Assembly (NCBI GenBank): GCA_003223255.1
Contig: QHYJ01000026.1
Span: 1 to 64,000, forward strand
Source: Acidobacteriota bacterium
Lineage (GTDB): Bacteria > Acidobacteriota > Terriglobia > Acidiferrales > UBA7541
DNA: 64,000 nucleotides
Direction of reading: 5' to 3'
Both the position numbers and the translations under genes were made by a program. Below, one piece after another: positions 32,310 through 41,218 of this stretch. The notes under the pieces were generated by a model. The model was not told the DNA's origin, made no database searches, and worked only from the letters and a program-made list of their open reading frames with translations. How positions within the stretch are numbered: the first letter of the stretch is position 1; every line of letters starts with the position of its first letter.

Positions 32310-33482
32310 TTAGCTGGTGCGGTGCAGCAAGAGACGGTGAAGTTTCATTGGCTTTGGCTGCAGGGCCTCAAGCTCGATTTCCGCAAGGGGGCCTTCAGTG
32401 ATTTCGCTCCAGCGGTAGACGCCGGGCTCGGTCTCCATCGTTTCGCGGCCATTCAGCCGGCGCAAAAATTCGCTAGCGCCTTCGCGCGAAGCAACGGCTC
32501 GCACGGTGGGGCGCGCAAGCGCTTCAACGGCATAGCTGCGCAAAAGTTTATGCCAGTATTGATCGAAGAGATCGCCGGAAGCAAAAATATCGCTCCAAGC
32601 GACTTCACCGCCGTAAGCGACGACCACGCCGACCACGTGCTCGCTTTTCAGGCCGGACGTCGCATTGGCGAAGCGGCGCTGCACTTCGGCAACGAAATCA
32701 TCGATGGAGACGCCAACCGCGCTTGACTGATAGATTTTCTCGTAGGCCTCTGTATGCGCATTGCCCGCAATCGCGGTTTGCAGCCGGCTCTCGGAGATCA
32801 TGGGTGGAGGGGCCGAGGGCGCTGCTTTCGCCGTGGTTCCGGTCCGCACCGCGCTCCACACTTCTGTCTGGGCCTGATCCACAGCAGCCTTCTCTCGCAC
32901 GCTCGGATGGACAATCGTTGACGCCGCGGCGAATTGTGAACTGCCGGTCCAGCGGCCGTGCTCCACGCAAAAGACGTCGAGCGGAAGCGGTGGCGCACCT
33001 ACGGGCACGATGCGGTCCTTGCCGATAATGCGGTCCTGCTTGCCGCCGCTGACAAGTTCGCCGGCCAGCAGTACGAGCGGGCGCTTGCTCCGGTTGATGA
33101 GCACGAGTTGGTTCACGGAGGCGCCCGTCGGTTGCGGAATATAGACCGGACGGCCGTCACGCCCGCGGACCATTTCCTCGGAGCCGCGTTCGCGGACCAC
33201 CACTTCGCCTGTTGCAAGGCCTTCTTGCAACGTCAGAAAGGCGCTGGTGTCTTGGCCGTAAGAGGCCACGACGGGAAACACGGAAATGTTTTCATAGGTA
33301 ACCGGATCGAGGATTCGCCAATCGCCTTCCGGCTTCGGTTGTGGCCCGGGCGGCGGCGGAGGCGTACTGGCCGGCTGCGCATTCGAATCGTAATCCGATG
33401 CCGGATGAACAAAGGCCAGCCCGCCAAGTGCAAGAATTCCCAGGAAGCCGCCAATAATGGCGGCAAAAATCGAGCGCTCCAT
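32310..33482 (-). CDS. DUF6569 (ARPP-1)-like predicted membrane-anchored protein
   Basis: An N-terminal hydrophobic segment (FAAIIGGFLGILALGGLAFV) and a Pro-rich spacer (STPPPPPGPQPKPEGDW) lead to a domain with NRSKRPLVLLAGELVSGGKQ and LPLDVFCVEHGRWTGSS, which I recognise as the ARPP-1/DUF6569 type. Its biochemical role is unknown. The C-terminal 120 residues are predicted mixed alpha/beta and less conserved. It is convergent with folK with a 14-base gap and probably monocistronic. Confidence 0.7.
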   Translation of the reverse strand: MERSIFAAIIGGFLGILALGGLAFVHPASDYDSNAQPASTPPPPPGPQPKPEGDWRILDPVTYENISVFPVVASYGQDTSAFLTLQEGLATGEVVVRERGSEEMVRGRDGRPVYIPQPTGASVNQLVLINRSKRPLVLLAGELVSGGKQDRIIGKDRIVPVGAPPLPLDVFCVEHGRWTGSSQFAAASTIVHPSVREKAAVDQAQTEVWSAVRTGTTAKAAPSAPPPMISESRLQTAIAGNAHTEAYEKIYQSSAVGVSIDDFVAEVQRRFANATSGLKSEHVVGVVVAYGGEVAWSDIFASGDLFDQYWHKLLRSYAVEALARPTVRAVASREGASEFLRRLNGRETMETEPGVYRWSEITEGPLAEIELEALQPKPMKLHRLLLHRTS

Positions 33483-33678
33483 AAATCACTCCTGTGCGTG
33501 AACTTAAACCACGTCGCGATGAACCGCCGTTATCGCGGCTCAGGGTTAGAACGAGGAGTGCGGAATTTCTTGCAGCGATTTCTTAAACAATGCGGGCAAG
33601 AACATTCGGGACAAGGGAAAGAAAAACTAGTCTGAACGAGACTAGCAGGGAGGAGTCGCTCTACGGCCGCGCTTCGGA

Positions 33679-34299
33679 CTAGCTGTACGGGTCGCCGAGG
33701 TTAATGCGGGTCTCCCGTTTGTTCTTGTTAGCTTCAGCTTCCTCGCGCTCGTACTCGGCGATTTCCTCCTCGGTATAGGAAAAAGCTTCGCGCGAGGCGA
33801 ACATGGAATTCAAACGGCCGGCTTGCTTCTTCTTCTTACGAAGAGCGCCGAATTCCCGTCGAACCAGGCGGATGGGCGCCTCGATCACCTTGATCTCGAC
33901 CAGAAGATCGCTGACTTTCTCGAGGAAGTCGTGAAGGTGGTACGGCCGAACGACATAGGGCAGGCGCGCCGCCTCGATTTGTCCGGTGAACTGCCTCTCC
34001 GCGGTTTCCGGAATGATAAAGAGCGCGCGAATGCGGCCGCCAGCCTCTTGCGGGACGGTGGCAATTTCGCGCAGTGTGAAAAAGGCCGGGCTATCGAGGT
34101 CGATCGCAGCGGCGTTAGCGACAACCAGCGACCAGTCCGCGCTTTTCAGTTCAGAGAGAAGCATTTTCGCGTCCGGAACGACGCGCACGCGCCAGCCTTC
34201 CGAGTCCAGGACCTGCTTTATGGCGCTGGCCCCGTGGGGGTCGTTGTCGAGCACAAGAATCCCTACCTGACGGGAGGCGACCGTAGGACTAGTACCCAT
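33679..34299 (-). CDS. Pseudo-receiver (response-regulator-like) protein
   Basis: Residues about 12-125 resemble a CheY-like receiver: GILVLDNDPHGASAIKQVL keeps an acidic pair, but the phospho-acceptor position reads WSLVVANAAAID with no Asp at the end of strand 3, and the usual Lys of KPF is Arg in VVRPYHLHDF. It should not be phosphorylated in the usual way. The C-terminal 70 residues are charged and helical (YTEEEIAEYEREEAEANKNK) with no DNA-binding domain. A signalling adaptor role is an inference. Confidence 0.72.
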   Translation of the reverse strand: MGTSPTVASRQVGILVLDNDPHGASAIKQVLDSEGWRVRVVPDAKMLLSELKSADWSLVVANAAAIDLDSPAFFTLREIATVPQEAGGRIRALFIIPETAERQFTGQIEAARLPYVVRPYHLHDFLEKVSDLLVEIKVIEAPIRLVRREFGALRKKKKQAGRLNSMFASREAFSYTEEEIAEYEREEAEANKNKRETRINLGDPYS

Positions 34300-34404
34300 A
34301 AATCTATAGTATGCGCCATGCGGTTTTTGAAACGTGGTGGGTCAAACCCTTGAAACTTATGGGGCAACTGACCGCCGGGACAGGTGCTCCCGCTGATGGG
34401 ACTT

Positions 34405-35814
34405 TCAAAGCCCTACCACGAGAGAAGTCCCCGCAGCGTACTTTTGCAGGCCGATGCCATCCCAAAAAACACGGTAGGTGCCCCGTCGTTTCGAGGAATC
34501 GGTGCCCGTAAACAGGATTTGGAACCCATCCCGGGACCATTCCGCGTCGGTTGCGGATAAGTTGGCGATGAGCAAGGGCGCACGCCGTTTCGATCGAAAC
34601 TCGTAGAAGAATACTCCGCCGGCTTGCCCACTCTCTACTGTCGGAACCCCGGCCGGCGCACGTACAAACAGCGCGGAAACGAGCACGAGGTCGGGGTTGG
34701 TGGGATGCACCCGGATGGTGAGCTTAGCGCCAGGAAGAAAATCGGGGCCGCACAAGTCTTTTATGGGGAGAGCTTGGGTCACTTTCCCGTCTTCGCCAAT
34801 CGAGGCTAAATCGGTTTGACTGACCGTGACCGCGAGCAGCGTATGGAGATCGCTCCAGCCTTGAATGCTCTCGAAACTGTCTGGATTGAGAATCGCTGCC
34901 TTGGTTGGGTCGCTCGATGGGAACGTCCAGATCTGCCATTTCCCACCCTGATGATTGAGATAGGCGACGCGGGAGTCGTCGGGAGACCACACCGGATTTC
35001 GAACTTCGCTCCGCAGCAATTCCTTCACGCTATTCGAATCATAGTCGTATTCACTGATGCTGCGAACCGCTCCCTCTTCGCGGGTGAAAAGCAGCTTCTT
35101 GCCGTCGTGGGAAGGCGCTAAATCATAGCCTGGCAATCCGGGAACGGTTCGGACAATGGAACCGCGCTTGAAAGTGAGTTGCAGGTTGGCATTCAGGTAG
35201 GCGACAACGACGGGTGACTGAAACTTGGTGACACTGGAGACCGGAACGGGGGGCGTCTTCTTGGTGTCGTCATCTTCCTGGTCGGGCCGGTTGCTGATTT
35301 TGGGGAAAAGCTCGGTGGCAATGCGCCCGCAACCCTTGAGGGATCCGATTTGTGCGTGGTCGATCGACACCTTGAAGGAGTACTTCCCGCCCAGTGGAGG
35401 AGTGGTGGTCAGCGTATCGTTGACGGCGTCGGTACACGCTTCACGGGAGACATGGACGGCTACGGCCACCCCGGTGGCGGAATCTTTGGCGCGATAGGTC
35501 CAGGTTTCGGGAGTGGCTTCTTGGGTGACCTCACCCGGTTCCAGGGGGATGGGAGGGTAGCCGTCCCGGTCAAACCGCTCCGGGCCCTTCAGTCCGATGC
35601 GAACGCTCCAGTTGGGCTGATTGCCAAAGCCAAGAAGCAAGATGGGGTAATGCGTGGAGTGGGGAGAGGGGGGCGCCATGAGGGGAGGCTTCTGACCAGG
35701 TGCCTGCGGTGAGGCAGGAGAAGGTTTCGCCTGCCCCCCTAGGCTTGGAAGAAGTAAAGCGCCCGAAACCAAGAGGGTACACAGAGAGAGCTGCGCAGGC
35801 AGGCTGATTCGCAA
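34405..35814 (-). CDS. Secreted protein with TolB/WD40-like beta-propeller repeats
   Basis: I place the start at a TTG (35814) five bases after GGAGG, giving a signal peptide (LCTLLVSGALLLPSLGGQA); the track start at 35997 overlaps the divergent gene's promoter. After a Pro-rich stretch, the C-terminal half contains propeller-type blades such as APSHDGKKLLFTREEG, VWSPDDSRVAYLNHQGGKW and EWSRDGFQILFTGTDSS. Such proteins bind partners or sugars in the periplasm. No enzymatic motif is seen. Confidence 0.72.
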   Translation of the reverse strand: MRISLPAQLSLCTLLVSGALLLPSLGGQAKPSPASPQAPGQKPPLMAPPSPHSTHYPILLLGFGNQPNWSVRIGLKGPERFDRDGYPPIPLEPGEVTQEATPETWTYRAKDSATGVAVAVHVSREACTDAVNDTLTTTPPLGGKYSFKVSIDHAQIGSLKGCGRIATELFPKISNRPDQEDDDTKKTPPVPVSSVTKFQSPVVVAYLNANLQLTFKRGSIVRTVPGLPGYDLAPSHDGKKLLFTREEGAVRSISEYDYDSNSVKELLRSEVRNPVWSPDDSRVAYLNHQGGKWQIWTFPSSDPTKAAILNPDSFESIQGWSDLHTLLAVTVSQTDLASIGEDGKVTQALPIKDLCGPDFLPGAKLTIRVHPTNPDLVLVSALFVRAPAGVPTVESGQAGGVFFYEFRSKRRAPLLIANLSATDAEWSRDGFQILFTGTDSSKRRGTYRVFWDGIGLQKYAAGTSLVVGL

Positions 35815-35963
35815 GATGTTCCTCCGAGAGCTAAGAGGATACCGCCCGGGACACACAGTAGGCAATTGTTCCGGCTTGCTTCGGCTGGTATTTCCACAGG
35901 TCGCTACCCGTGCGCGGCCTGGGCGGAACGGCCAACCTACGAATAAAAAGCGAAAAATAACGA

Positions 35964-35992
35964 TTGACAAAGCGAAGGAAAAGCGAAACAAT
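35964..35992 (+). promoter_or_regulatory. Promoter for the radical SAM gene
   Basis: TTGACA and AACAAT are separated by 17 bases. The expected transcript start near 36000 leaves a short leader with GAGG before the ATG at 36012. This argues against the TTG start at 35964 given in the track, since that TTG is the -35 box. Confidence 0.7.
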
Positions 35993-36011
35993 CGCACACT
36001 CGAGGCGGGCT

Positions 36012-37361
36012 ATGTCTCCAGTTCACTCCTCAACGGCGCCGGATTTTCCCGTCGAGCGCCACCACGTTTCACCAACTCCAGAAACACTCTTTCCCGAGTG
36101 CCCTGACGACCTGAGCCCAAAGCAAGTGGCTAGCAACCCTGCCCCGGCTGCTGGCCAACGCGGCAGCGTTTCGGATCGCCAGTCGCCGGATTGCCCCCCG
36201 GCGGCCACGGCTGCGCAAGAAACCAAAGACCTTGCGACTGGCCCGGTCCGAAATTCTGTCACGAACCCCAGCAAACGCGCTCGCGCGCGGCTGGTCGGCA
36301 TTGCCCGCCTCGCAGCAGCCTCGCCCCCAGCGGAAACGAAGAGGAGATCGGCGGAGCGGCCGGAATATTTTGTGTTACCGGTGAAATCCATCTTGAATCG
36401 CTGCGATTCGCAGCGCGTCCCGTTCGAATGGACCATCAATCCCTACCGCGGATGCGAGTTTGCCTGCAAATATTGCTATGCGCGCTACACCCACGAATAT
36501 ATGGAACTGGACGGCGGAGAATTCGAGAAGAAAATTTATGTAAAAAAAGATGCCGGGGCGTTGCTGGCCTGGGATGTGGGCCACAAGTATTCCTATGCGT
36601 CGGATGCTTCGGGCGGAACGCGGCCCGAGCATATTGCTATTGGAACGGCGACAGATCCCTATCAGCCCGCCGAAACAGAGTATGGCGTGACCCGCGCGTG
36701 TCTGGAGGAATTGGCGAAGAGGGAAGGGCTGAGCGTCTCGATCATCACAAAGTCGGACCAGATTGTGCGCGACATTGATGTGTTGCAGCGCATCGCGGCT
36801 CGCTCAGACTTGGCGATCGACATTACCATCACCACGCTTCGCAGGCGCTTGGCGCGAATGCTGGAACCGCGCGCACCGCGGCCGGATTTGCGGCTGGCGA
36901 CGGTGAGGCGCTTGACAAAAGCAGGGCTGGCGGTCGGCATCTCCGCTTCGCCCTTGATACCGGGGATCACGGACCGAGAGGGGGATTTGGAAGCCGTGGC
37001 TGCTGCCGGGAAAGAAGCGGGCGCACAGTGGTTTTTCTCCGGCGTGCTGTTCCTGATGCCTTCGTCCGCAAAACAGTTCTTCCCTTTCTTGAAAGCAAAA
37101 TTTCCGCGGCTTGTCCAGCAATACGAGAAGTGGTTCGGGAAGAACGGCTACGCTCCTGAGGAGTACCGTCGCAAAGTCGCGGAGCGCGTGGCACGGATTC
37201 GTCAGACCTATGGTTTTCACTCGCGGCCTTTGGTGGAGAAGAAACACACGTCGCCATGCACCCAGATGTCGCTGGAGTGGGATACTGCAGCCGCAGCGCA
37301 GGAAATCAACAGAGACCCAGGCGAACCGAAGAATCAATTAATGGGTCGCGGATGCGGTTGA
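36012..37361 (+). CDS. Radical SAM protein (PA0069/SplB-like family)
   Basis: The iron-sulfur cluster motif CxxxCxxC is in NPYRGCEFACKYCYARYTHEY (residues about 150-168). Further conserved parts are IAIGTATDPYQPAE and SVSIITKSDQIVRDIDVL. The first 110 residues are low-complexity and Pro/Ser-rich, possibly disordered. Members of this family are radical SAM enzymes of unknown reaction, distantly related to spore photoproduct lyase. 449 aa. It has its own strong promoter and no obvious partner gene. Confidence 0.87.
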   Translation: MSPVHSSTAPDFPVERHHVSPTPETLFPECPDDLSPKQVASNPAPAAGQRGSVSDRQSPDCPPAATAAQETKDLATGPVRNSVTNPSKRARARLVGIARLAAASPPAETKRRSAERPEYFVLPVKSILNRCDSQRVPFEWTINPYRGCEFACKYCYARYTHEYMELDGGEFEKKIYVKKDAGALLAWDVGHKYSYASDASGGTRPEHIAIGTATDPYQPAETEYGVTRACLEELAKREGLSVSIITKSDQIVRDIDVLQRIAARSDLAIDITITTLRRRLARMLEPRAPRPDLRLATVRRLTKAGLAVGISASPLIPGITDREGDLEAVAAAGKEAGAQWFFSGVLFLMPSSAKQFFPFLKAKFPRLVQQYEKWFGKNGYAPEEYRRKVAERVARIRQTYGFHSRPLVEKKHTSPCTQMSLEWDTAAAAQEINRDPGEPKNQLMGRGCG

Positions 37362-37407
37362 GAACGGAGCTTGACCAAGGTGAGTAGAGTGTGTGTAAAT
37401 GTGAGTA

Positions 37408-37620
37408 ATGCTGCACGAAGGACTCACGACCGGGCAGGCGGCCAAGTATATTTCCCGGCATCCCAAGACATTGCAGGTCATGGATCGGGCGTACCTCCCG
37501 CCCGACGAACGGCGAGTGGGCGGCGCTACTGGTTGCGAGCGGACCTGGACCGCTACTTGGGAAGAACAGCGGCGGAGCGACCGCGACGCACGGTGTGCTA
37601 CGGTGTGCTATTGACTGCCG
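37408..37620 (+). pseudogene. Relic of an IS607-type recombinase N-terminus (MerR-like HTH)
   Basis: LTTGQAAKYISRHPKTLQVMDR reads as the helix-turn-helix of an excisionase or IS607 TnpA. The continuation is in another frame, PPARRTASGRRYWLRADLDRYLG followed by RPRRTVCYG, which resembles the end of the HTH domain and the start of a serine-recombinase domain. One frameshift and loss of everything beyond mark it as a relic. No tnpB-like gene and no ends were found in 37362-37770. Confidence 0.55.
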
Positions 37621-37770
37621 CGTGTCATCCCCAGAGGATTGGATTTTTAAACCGCCATACTCCGATCTAACTTCCGATAATTCAAGCTTGAGATTCGAGA
37701 CGATGTGATTCCACGTTTCGGAATTCCGAAGCATGAGCCGCAAATCAGCCCACGTCGATGCCGTCCAGAC

Positions 37771-38409
37771 TCAGGGGACGATGATGCGGGATTCCTCGCG
37801 CCGGAGTTCGGGAGCTTGGGGGAATTGGCCGCGCAGGAATTCGATGAACAGGCGCGAGCGCGGACGGCCGTTGGTGCGAAGCAGACCCATCCGGTAAAGG
37901 AAGACCAGCAAATAGAAAATCTCCGCGTCTTTAAAAGAAGCCGAGGCAGCGCGCTCCGCCTGTTGCATTTTGATTTCATCGAGAAAAGCAGCGAGCGCGG
38001 CGTAAAGCTCGTGCGGCAGGTGCGCCTGCGGCGGTTTTTCGTAGATGAGGCCGGAGCTCAGCGTCTTGTACGTCTGAGCGAGCGCCTGAAGTGCGGCAAG
38101 GACATCTGAATCCACAGCGCCAGGCTGCGCGGCGCAGAATTTGGCAATAAAAAACGCTAATGCCGCCATGAGTTGCTGACGGGTGTGGATGAGGTCCTCC
38201 GGAATAGTTTCATCCAGTAGAGGAGTATCCGCAGGAATGCTCCGGGGATGTTCGCTTTCGTAGCGGTGCGCGGCGATTAGATAAGCGCAGTCGGCTGGAC
38301 AGTCAAGGGCGACTTCACGCTCGGTGCCGCAGCAGACCGCACAAATCTTTTCCGCCTTGGCCGGGCAGAATCGCTCCGCTTTGCGCTTTCCACAGATCGG
38401 GCAGGACAC
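37771..38409 (-). CDS. Conserved-looking protein with an N-terminal Cys-rich zinc-binding motif
   Basis: The N-terminus holds eight Cys within about 40 residues (CPICGKRKAERFCP, ICAVCCGTERE, DCPADCAYL), suggesting one or two zinc sites. The remaining 170 residues are helical (MAALAFFIAKFCAAQ, ELYAALAAFLDEIKMQQ). Enzymatic motifs are absent and I do not recognise the family. Codon use matches its neighbours, and 212 aa with a clean start supports a real gene. Confidence 0.75.
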   Translation of the reverse strand: MSCPICGKRKAERFCPAKAEKICAVCCGTEREVALDCPADCAYLIAAHRYESEHPRSIPADTPLLDETIPEDLIHTRQQLMAALAFFIAKFCAAQPGAVDSDVLAALQALAQTYKTLSSGLIYEKPPQAHLPHELYAALAAFLDEIKMQQAERAASASFKDAEIFYLLVFLYRMGLLRTNGRPRSRLFIEFLRGQFPQAPELRREESRIIVP

Positions 38410-38548
38410 GCACGCTCCTTAACAGCGGAAGACCGTTCAGGAGAATACGCTGAGGAACGCCAAAACACAAAAGGGTGCGCCGAGCGGCCATTTCTGGCCA
38501 AATGTTCTGGGGAACTTCACGATACGCAGGCGCGTATCTTGCCTCATC

Positions 38549-39073
38549 ATGCAAATCGAGAACACGCACCTCAAGGCTCCCGAGTGCTTCATTCTGGTGG
38601 GTGGATGCTTTTTTGCTCTCGTGCTGGGCGTCTCCGCCTTTTGGGAGGCCGACATCCGCTGGCTGCACTTTTTTCAGGCCTGGATGTACCTCGCCACCAT
38701 CGTATTGGGCCTCCGCGGGAATCGCTGGGGATATTTCATTGGCCTTTCCGCGGCCGGCCTTTGGGACTACGCGAATATTTTTGCGACCACGTTCTTTTTC
38801 AATGGCATGCAACAGCTTTCGCATTTTTTTCATACCGGGCATTTAGACCGGCCGGATTTGCTTATTGCCGTGCCTGCCTGGTTTTCCAATCTGCTCATCG
38901 TCATAGGCTGCTTGTGGGCGTATTCCCGGCTGCCAAGAAAATCTCTCGGCGATGTGGGCAGGTTTGTGCTCACCTTCGTCCTCACGACCGGGTTTTTTGC
39001 CCTGGACATGGCGCTATTCCAACCTCGCTACCTCGGGCTCTTTCCACGAATGCTACACCCACACCTGCCCTAA
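38549..39073 (+). CDS. Predicted integral membrane protein, unknown
   Basis: This 174 aa protein shows about five hydrophobic segments (CFILVGGCFFALVLGVSAF, WMYLATIVLGL, GYFIGLSAAGLW, LIAVPAWFSNLLIVIGCLW, FVLTFVLTTGFFALDMALF). There is a His-containing loop (LSHFFHTGHLDRPD) between segments three and four. No family is recognised. It is followed by the convergent ABC exporter operon after 40 bases. Confidence 0.72.
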   Translation: MQIENTHLKAPECFILVGGCFFALVLGVSAFWEADIRWLHFFQAWMYLATIVLGLRGNRWGYFIGLSAAGLWDYANIFATTFFFNGMQQLSHFFHTGHLDRPDLLIAVPAWFSNLLIVIGCLWAYSRLPRKSLGDVGRFVLTFVLTTGFFALDMALFQPRYLGLFPRMLHPHLP

Positions 39074-39113
39074 ATAGATCCAAAGGTCGCGCAGCTTGTT
39101 TCGCCCACGGGAC

Positions 39114-40238
39114 TCAGGCCATGATGACTTTGTTGTGGAAGCGGCGTGCGGCGATGATTATCAGGACTGCGCCCATGGCAAAGAGCGCCAGCGCATCGAA
39201 CCACAGGTGCCGGATACCCGCGCCACGCAGAATGATGCCGCGAGTAATGTTGATGAAATAGGTCGCAGGAATGAAATTGCTGAGGGCGTAGAAGATCCAA
39301 GGCATGGTTTCGCGAGGGAAGATGTAACCCGAAAAGAAAATGCTGGGCAAAAAAGTGAGAAAAGAAAGCTGCATCGCTTCCGACTGCGTGTTTGCCTTGC
39401 TGGAGACGAGAATGCCGATGGAGAGGGATACGAAAAGATAAGGGAGGGAAAAAAGCGCGAGCAGCGGAACGCTGCCGTGAATCGGAACCAAAAAAACGAA
39501 GCGCATGAAGGCCAAAATCATGCTCAGCTCAAAAAAACCAATGCCGAGGTAAGGGAGCAGTTTGCCAAAGAGCAGCCCCATCGGACGGACCGGCGTGACG
39601 AAAAGCTGCTCGAGCGTGCCGCGCTCTTTCTCCCGCACAATCGAGAAGGCGGTGAGAAAGGTGGTGACATTCAAAAGCAAAACCGCGGTCAGCCCAGGCA
39701 AAAAGAAATTCGGGGAGCGGGAGTCGGGATTGAAAAGAATCTTTGGCCGCATGTCAACGGGGAAGGCAGCGAGGCGGTCCTGAAGAACGCGGCGCAGGGA
39801 TTCATCCAGGCCGATGGCAGTCGTGACGTTGATGGCTTGACCGGCGACGGAGGAATCCGACCCGTCGATGAGCACCAGGACCTGCGCGCTCATGTGGTGA
39901 AGAAGGCGATCGGAGTAGTCGACGGGGATTTTGACGCCTACGCGCGCCCGGCCGGAAATGATGGCATCGTTGAGAGCATTGTCGTCCTGAACGTAGCGCA
40001 TGATGTGAAACGTATCCGAGTTTTTCAGGCGATCCAGCAGTTCCCGGCTCTCGCGGCGACCGTCGGCGTTATAAACCACCGTGTTGACCTGACGGATGTT
40101 GGTGTCGATCGCGAAACCCAGAACGATCATCTGCAACAGCGGAATCACCAGCGAGAAAAACAGCGTGGCCGCATCACGGCGGACGTGTAGGACTTCCTTG
40201 TAAAATACCGCGCCAAAGCCGCGGAAAATATTAGTCAC
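39114..40238 (-). CDS. ABC-2 type exporter permease (YbhS/YbhR-like)
   Basis: Topology is typical of ABC-2 permeases: TM1 near the N-terminus (AATLFFSLVIPLLQMIVLGFAI), a large extracytoplasmic domain, then five TMs in the C-terminal half, including FLPSIFFSGYIFPRETMPW. The motif FSIVREKERGTLEQLFVTPVRP preceding the second TM is diagnostic. It overlaps the ATPase gene by eight bases. With one permease gene, the transporter would be a homodimer. Confidence 0.92.
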   Translation of the reverse strand: MTNIFRGFGAVFYKEVLHVRRDAATLFFSLVIPLLQMIVLGFAIDTNIRQVNTVVYNADGRRESRELLDRLKNSDTFHIMRYVQDDNALNDAIISGRARVGVKIPVDYSDRLLHHMSAQVLVLIDGSDSSVAGQAINVTTAIGLDESLRRVLQDRLAAFPVDMRPKILFNPDSRSPNFFLPGLTAVLLLNVTTFLTAFSIVREKERGTLEQLFVTPVRPMGLLFGKLLPYLGIGFFELSMILAFMRFVFLVPIHGSVPLLALFSLPYLFVSLSIGILVSSKANTQSEAMQLSFLTFLPSIFFSGYIFPRETMPWIFYALSNFIPATYFINITRGIILRGAGIRHLWFDALALFAMGAVLIIIAARRFHNKVIMA

Positions 40239-41214
40239 TGGCGGCCTCCAGAAGAGCTTGGTGCTTGTAAGTCAGCTCGACAAACACGTCTTCGAGGCTG
40301 GGCGCGAGCGGGCGAATCTCGGTGACAGCGATGCTGTTTTTCAGCAGCCGATCGCGAAGGCCGTCCAAATCAAAGCTCTCATCTACGAGCGCATGGATCG
40401 ATTGCCCGAAAATCGTGGCGCTGCGAATCCCCGGAATGTGACGGGCCAAGCGTAGCGCACGGGTGATTTCCGGGGCGGTAATTTCAACGCGCTTGGTTCC
40501 CTGCGGCTGGACATCGGGAAGCTGGCGCAAGGAATCGGGATTGCCGTCGGCAATGATCTTGCCAAAATAAATGTAAGCGACGTGGCTGCAGCGCTCGGCT
40601 TCGTCCATGTAGTGCGTGGTTACGAAAAAAGTGATGCCATGCCCGGACAACTCGAAGAGCAGGTCCCAGAGCTGGCGGCGCGCGACGGGATCGACGCCGG
40701 CGGTAGGCTCGTCCAGAAAAAGCAGTTTGGGTTCATGAAGCATGGCGCACCCGAGGGCCAGGCGCTGCTTCCATCCCCCGGAAAGCTGGGCGGCCAGGCG
40801 ATGCAGATACAGGCCGAGGCCGTTGAGCTGAATGATCTCTTCCATGCGGCGTTTGAGACGCGCAGGATCGATGCTGTAAATGCGGCCATAGAACTTCAAA
40901 TTCTCCTCGACGGTTAGATCGTAGTAGAGGCTGAAATTCTGAGACATGTAGCCGATGCGCTCCCGCACGCCTTCGGAATCCGCGCGAACGTCAAGCCCTT
41001 CCACTTGCGCCGAGCCGCCGCTGAGCGGCAGCAGGCCAGTGAGCAATTTGATGACGGTGGTTTTTCCGCTGCCGTTGGGCCCCAGAAAGCCGAAGATTTC
41101 GCCCTTCTCGACACGGAAGCTAACGTCGTTGACCGCCGTGAAATTGCCAAAGCGGCGCACCAGATGCTCCGCAGAGATAGCGGGTTCAACGGGAGATTGC
41201 TGCGCGCTGGCCAT
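40231..41214 (-). CDS. ABC exporter ATP-binding protein
   Basis: The single nucleotide-binding domain has Walker A GPNGSGKTTVIKLL, the ABC signature LSGGWKQRLALGCAM, Walker B LLFLDEPTAGVDPVARR and the H-loop FVTTHYMDEAERC. A C-terminal extension of about 90 residues is usual for DrrA/CcmA-type exporters. It drives the ABC-2 permease encoded immediately downstream and works with the HlyD-type adaptor upstream, from which it is separated by four bases. Confidence 0.94.
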   Translation of the reverse strand: MASAQQSPVEPAISAEHLVRRFGNFTAVNDVSFRVEKGEIFGFLGPNGSGKTTVIKLLTGLLPLSGGSAQVEGLDVRADSEGVRERIGYMSQNFSLYYDLTVEENLKFYGRIYSIDPARLKRRMEEIIQLNGLGLYLHRLAAQLSGGWKQRLALGCAMLHEPKLLFLDEPTAGVDPVARRQLWDLLFELSGHGITFFVTTHYMDEAERCSHVAYIYFGKIIADGNPDSLRQLPDVQPQGTKRVEITAPEITRALRLARHIPGIRSATIFGQSIHALVDESFDLDGLRDRLLKNSIAVTEIRPLAPSLEDVFVELTYKHQALLEAASD

Positions 41215-41218
41215 CGTT

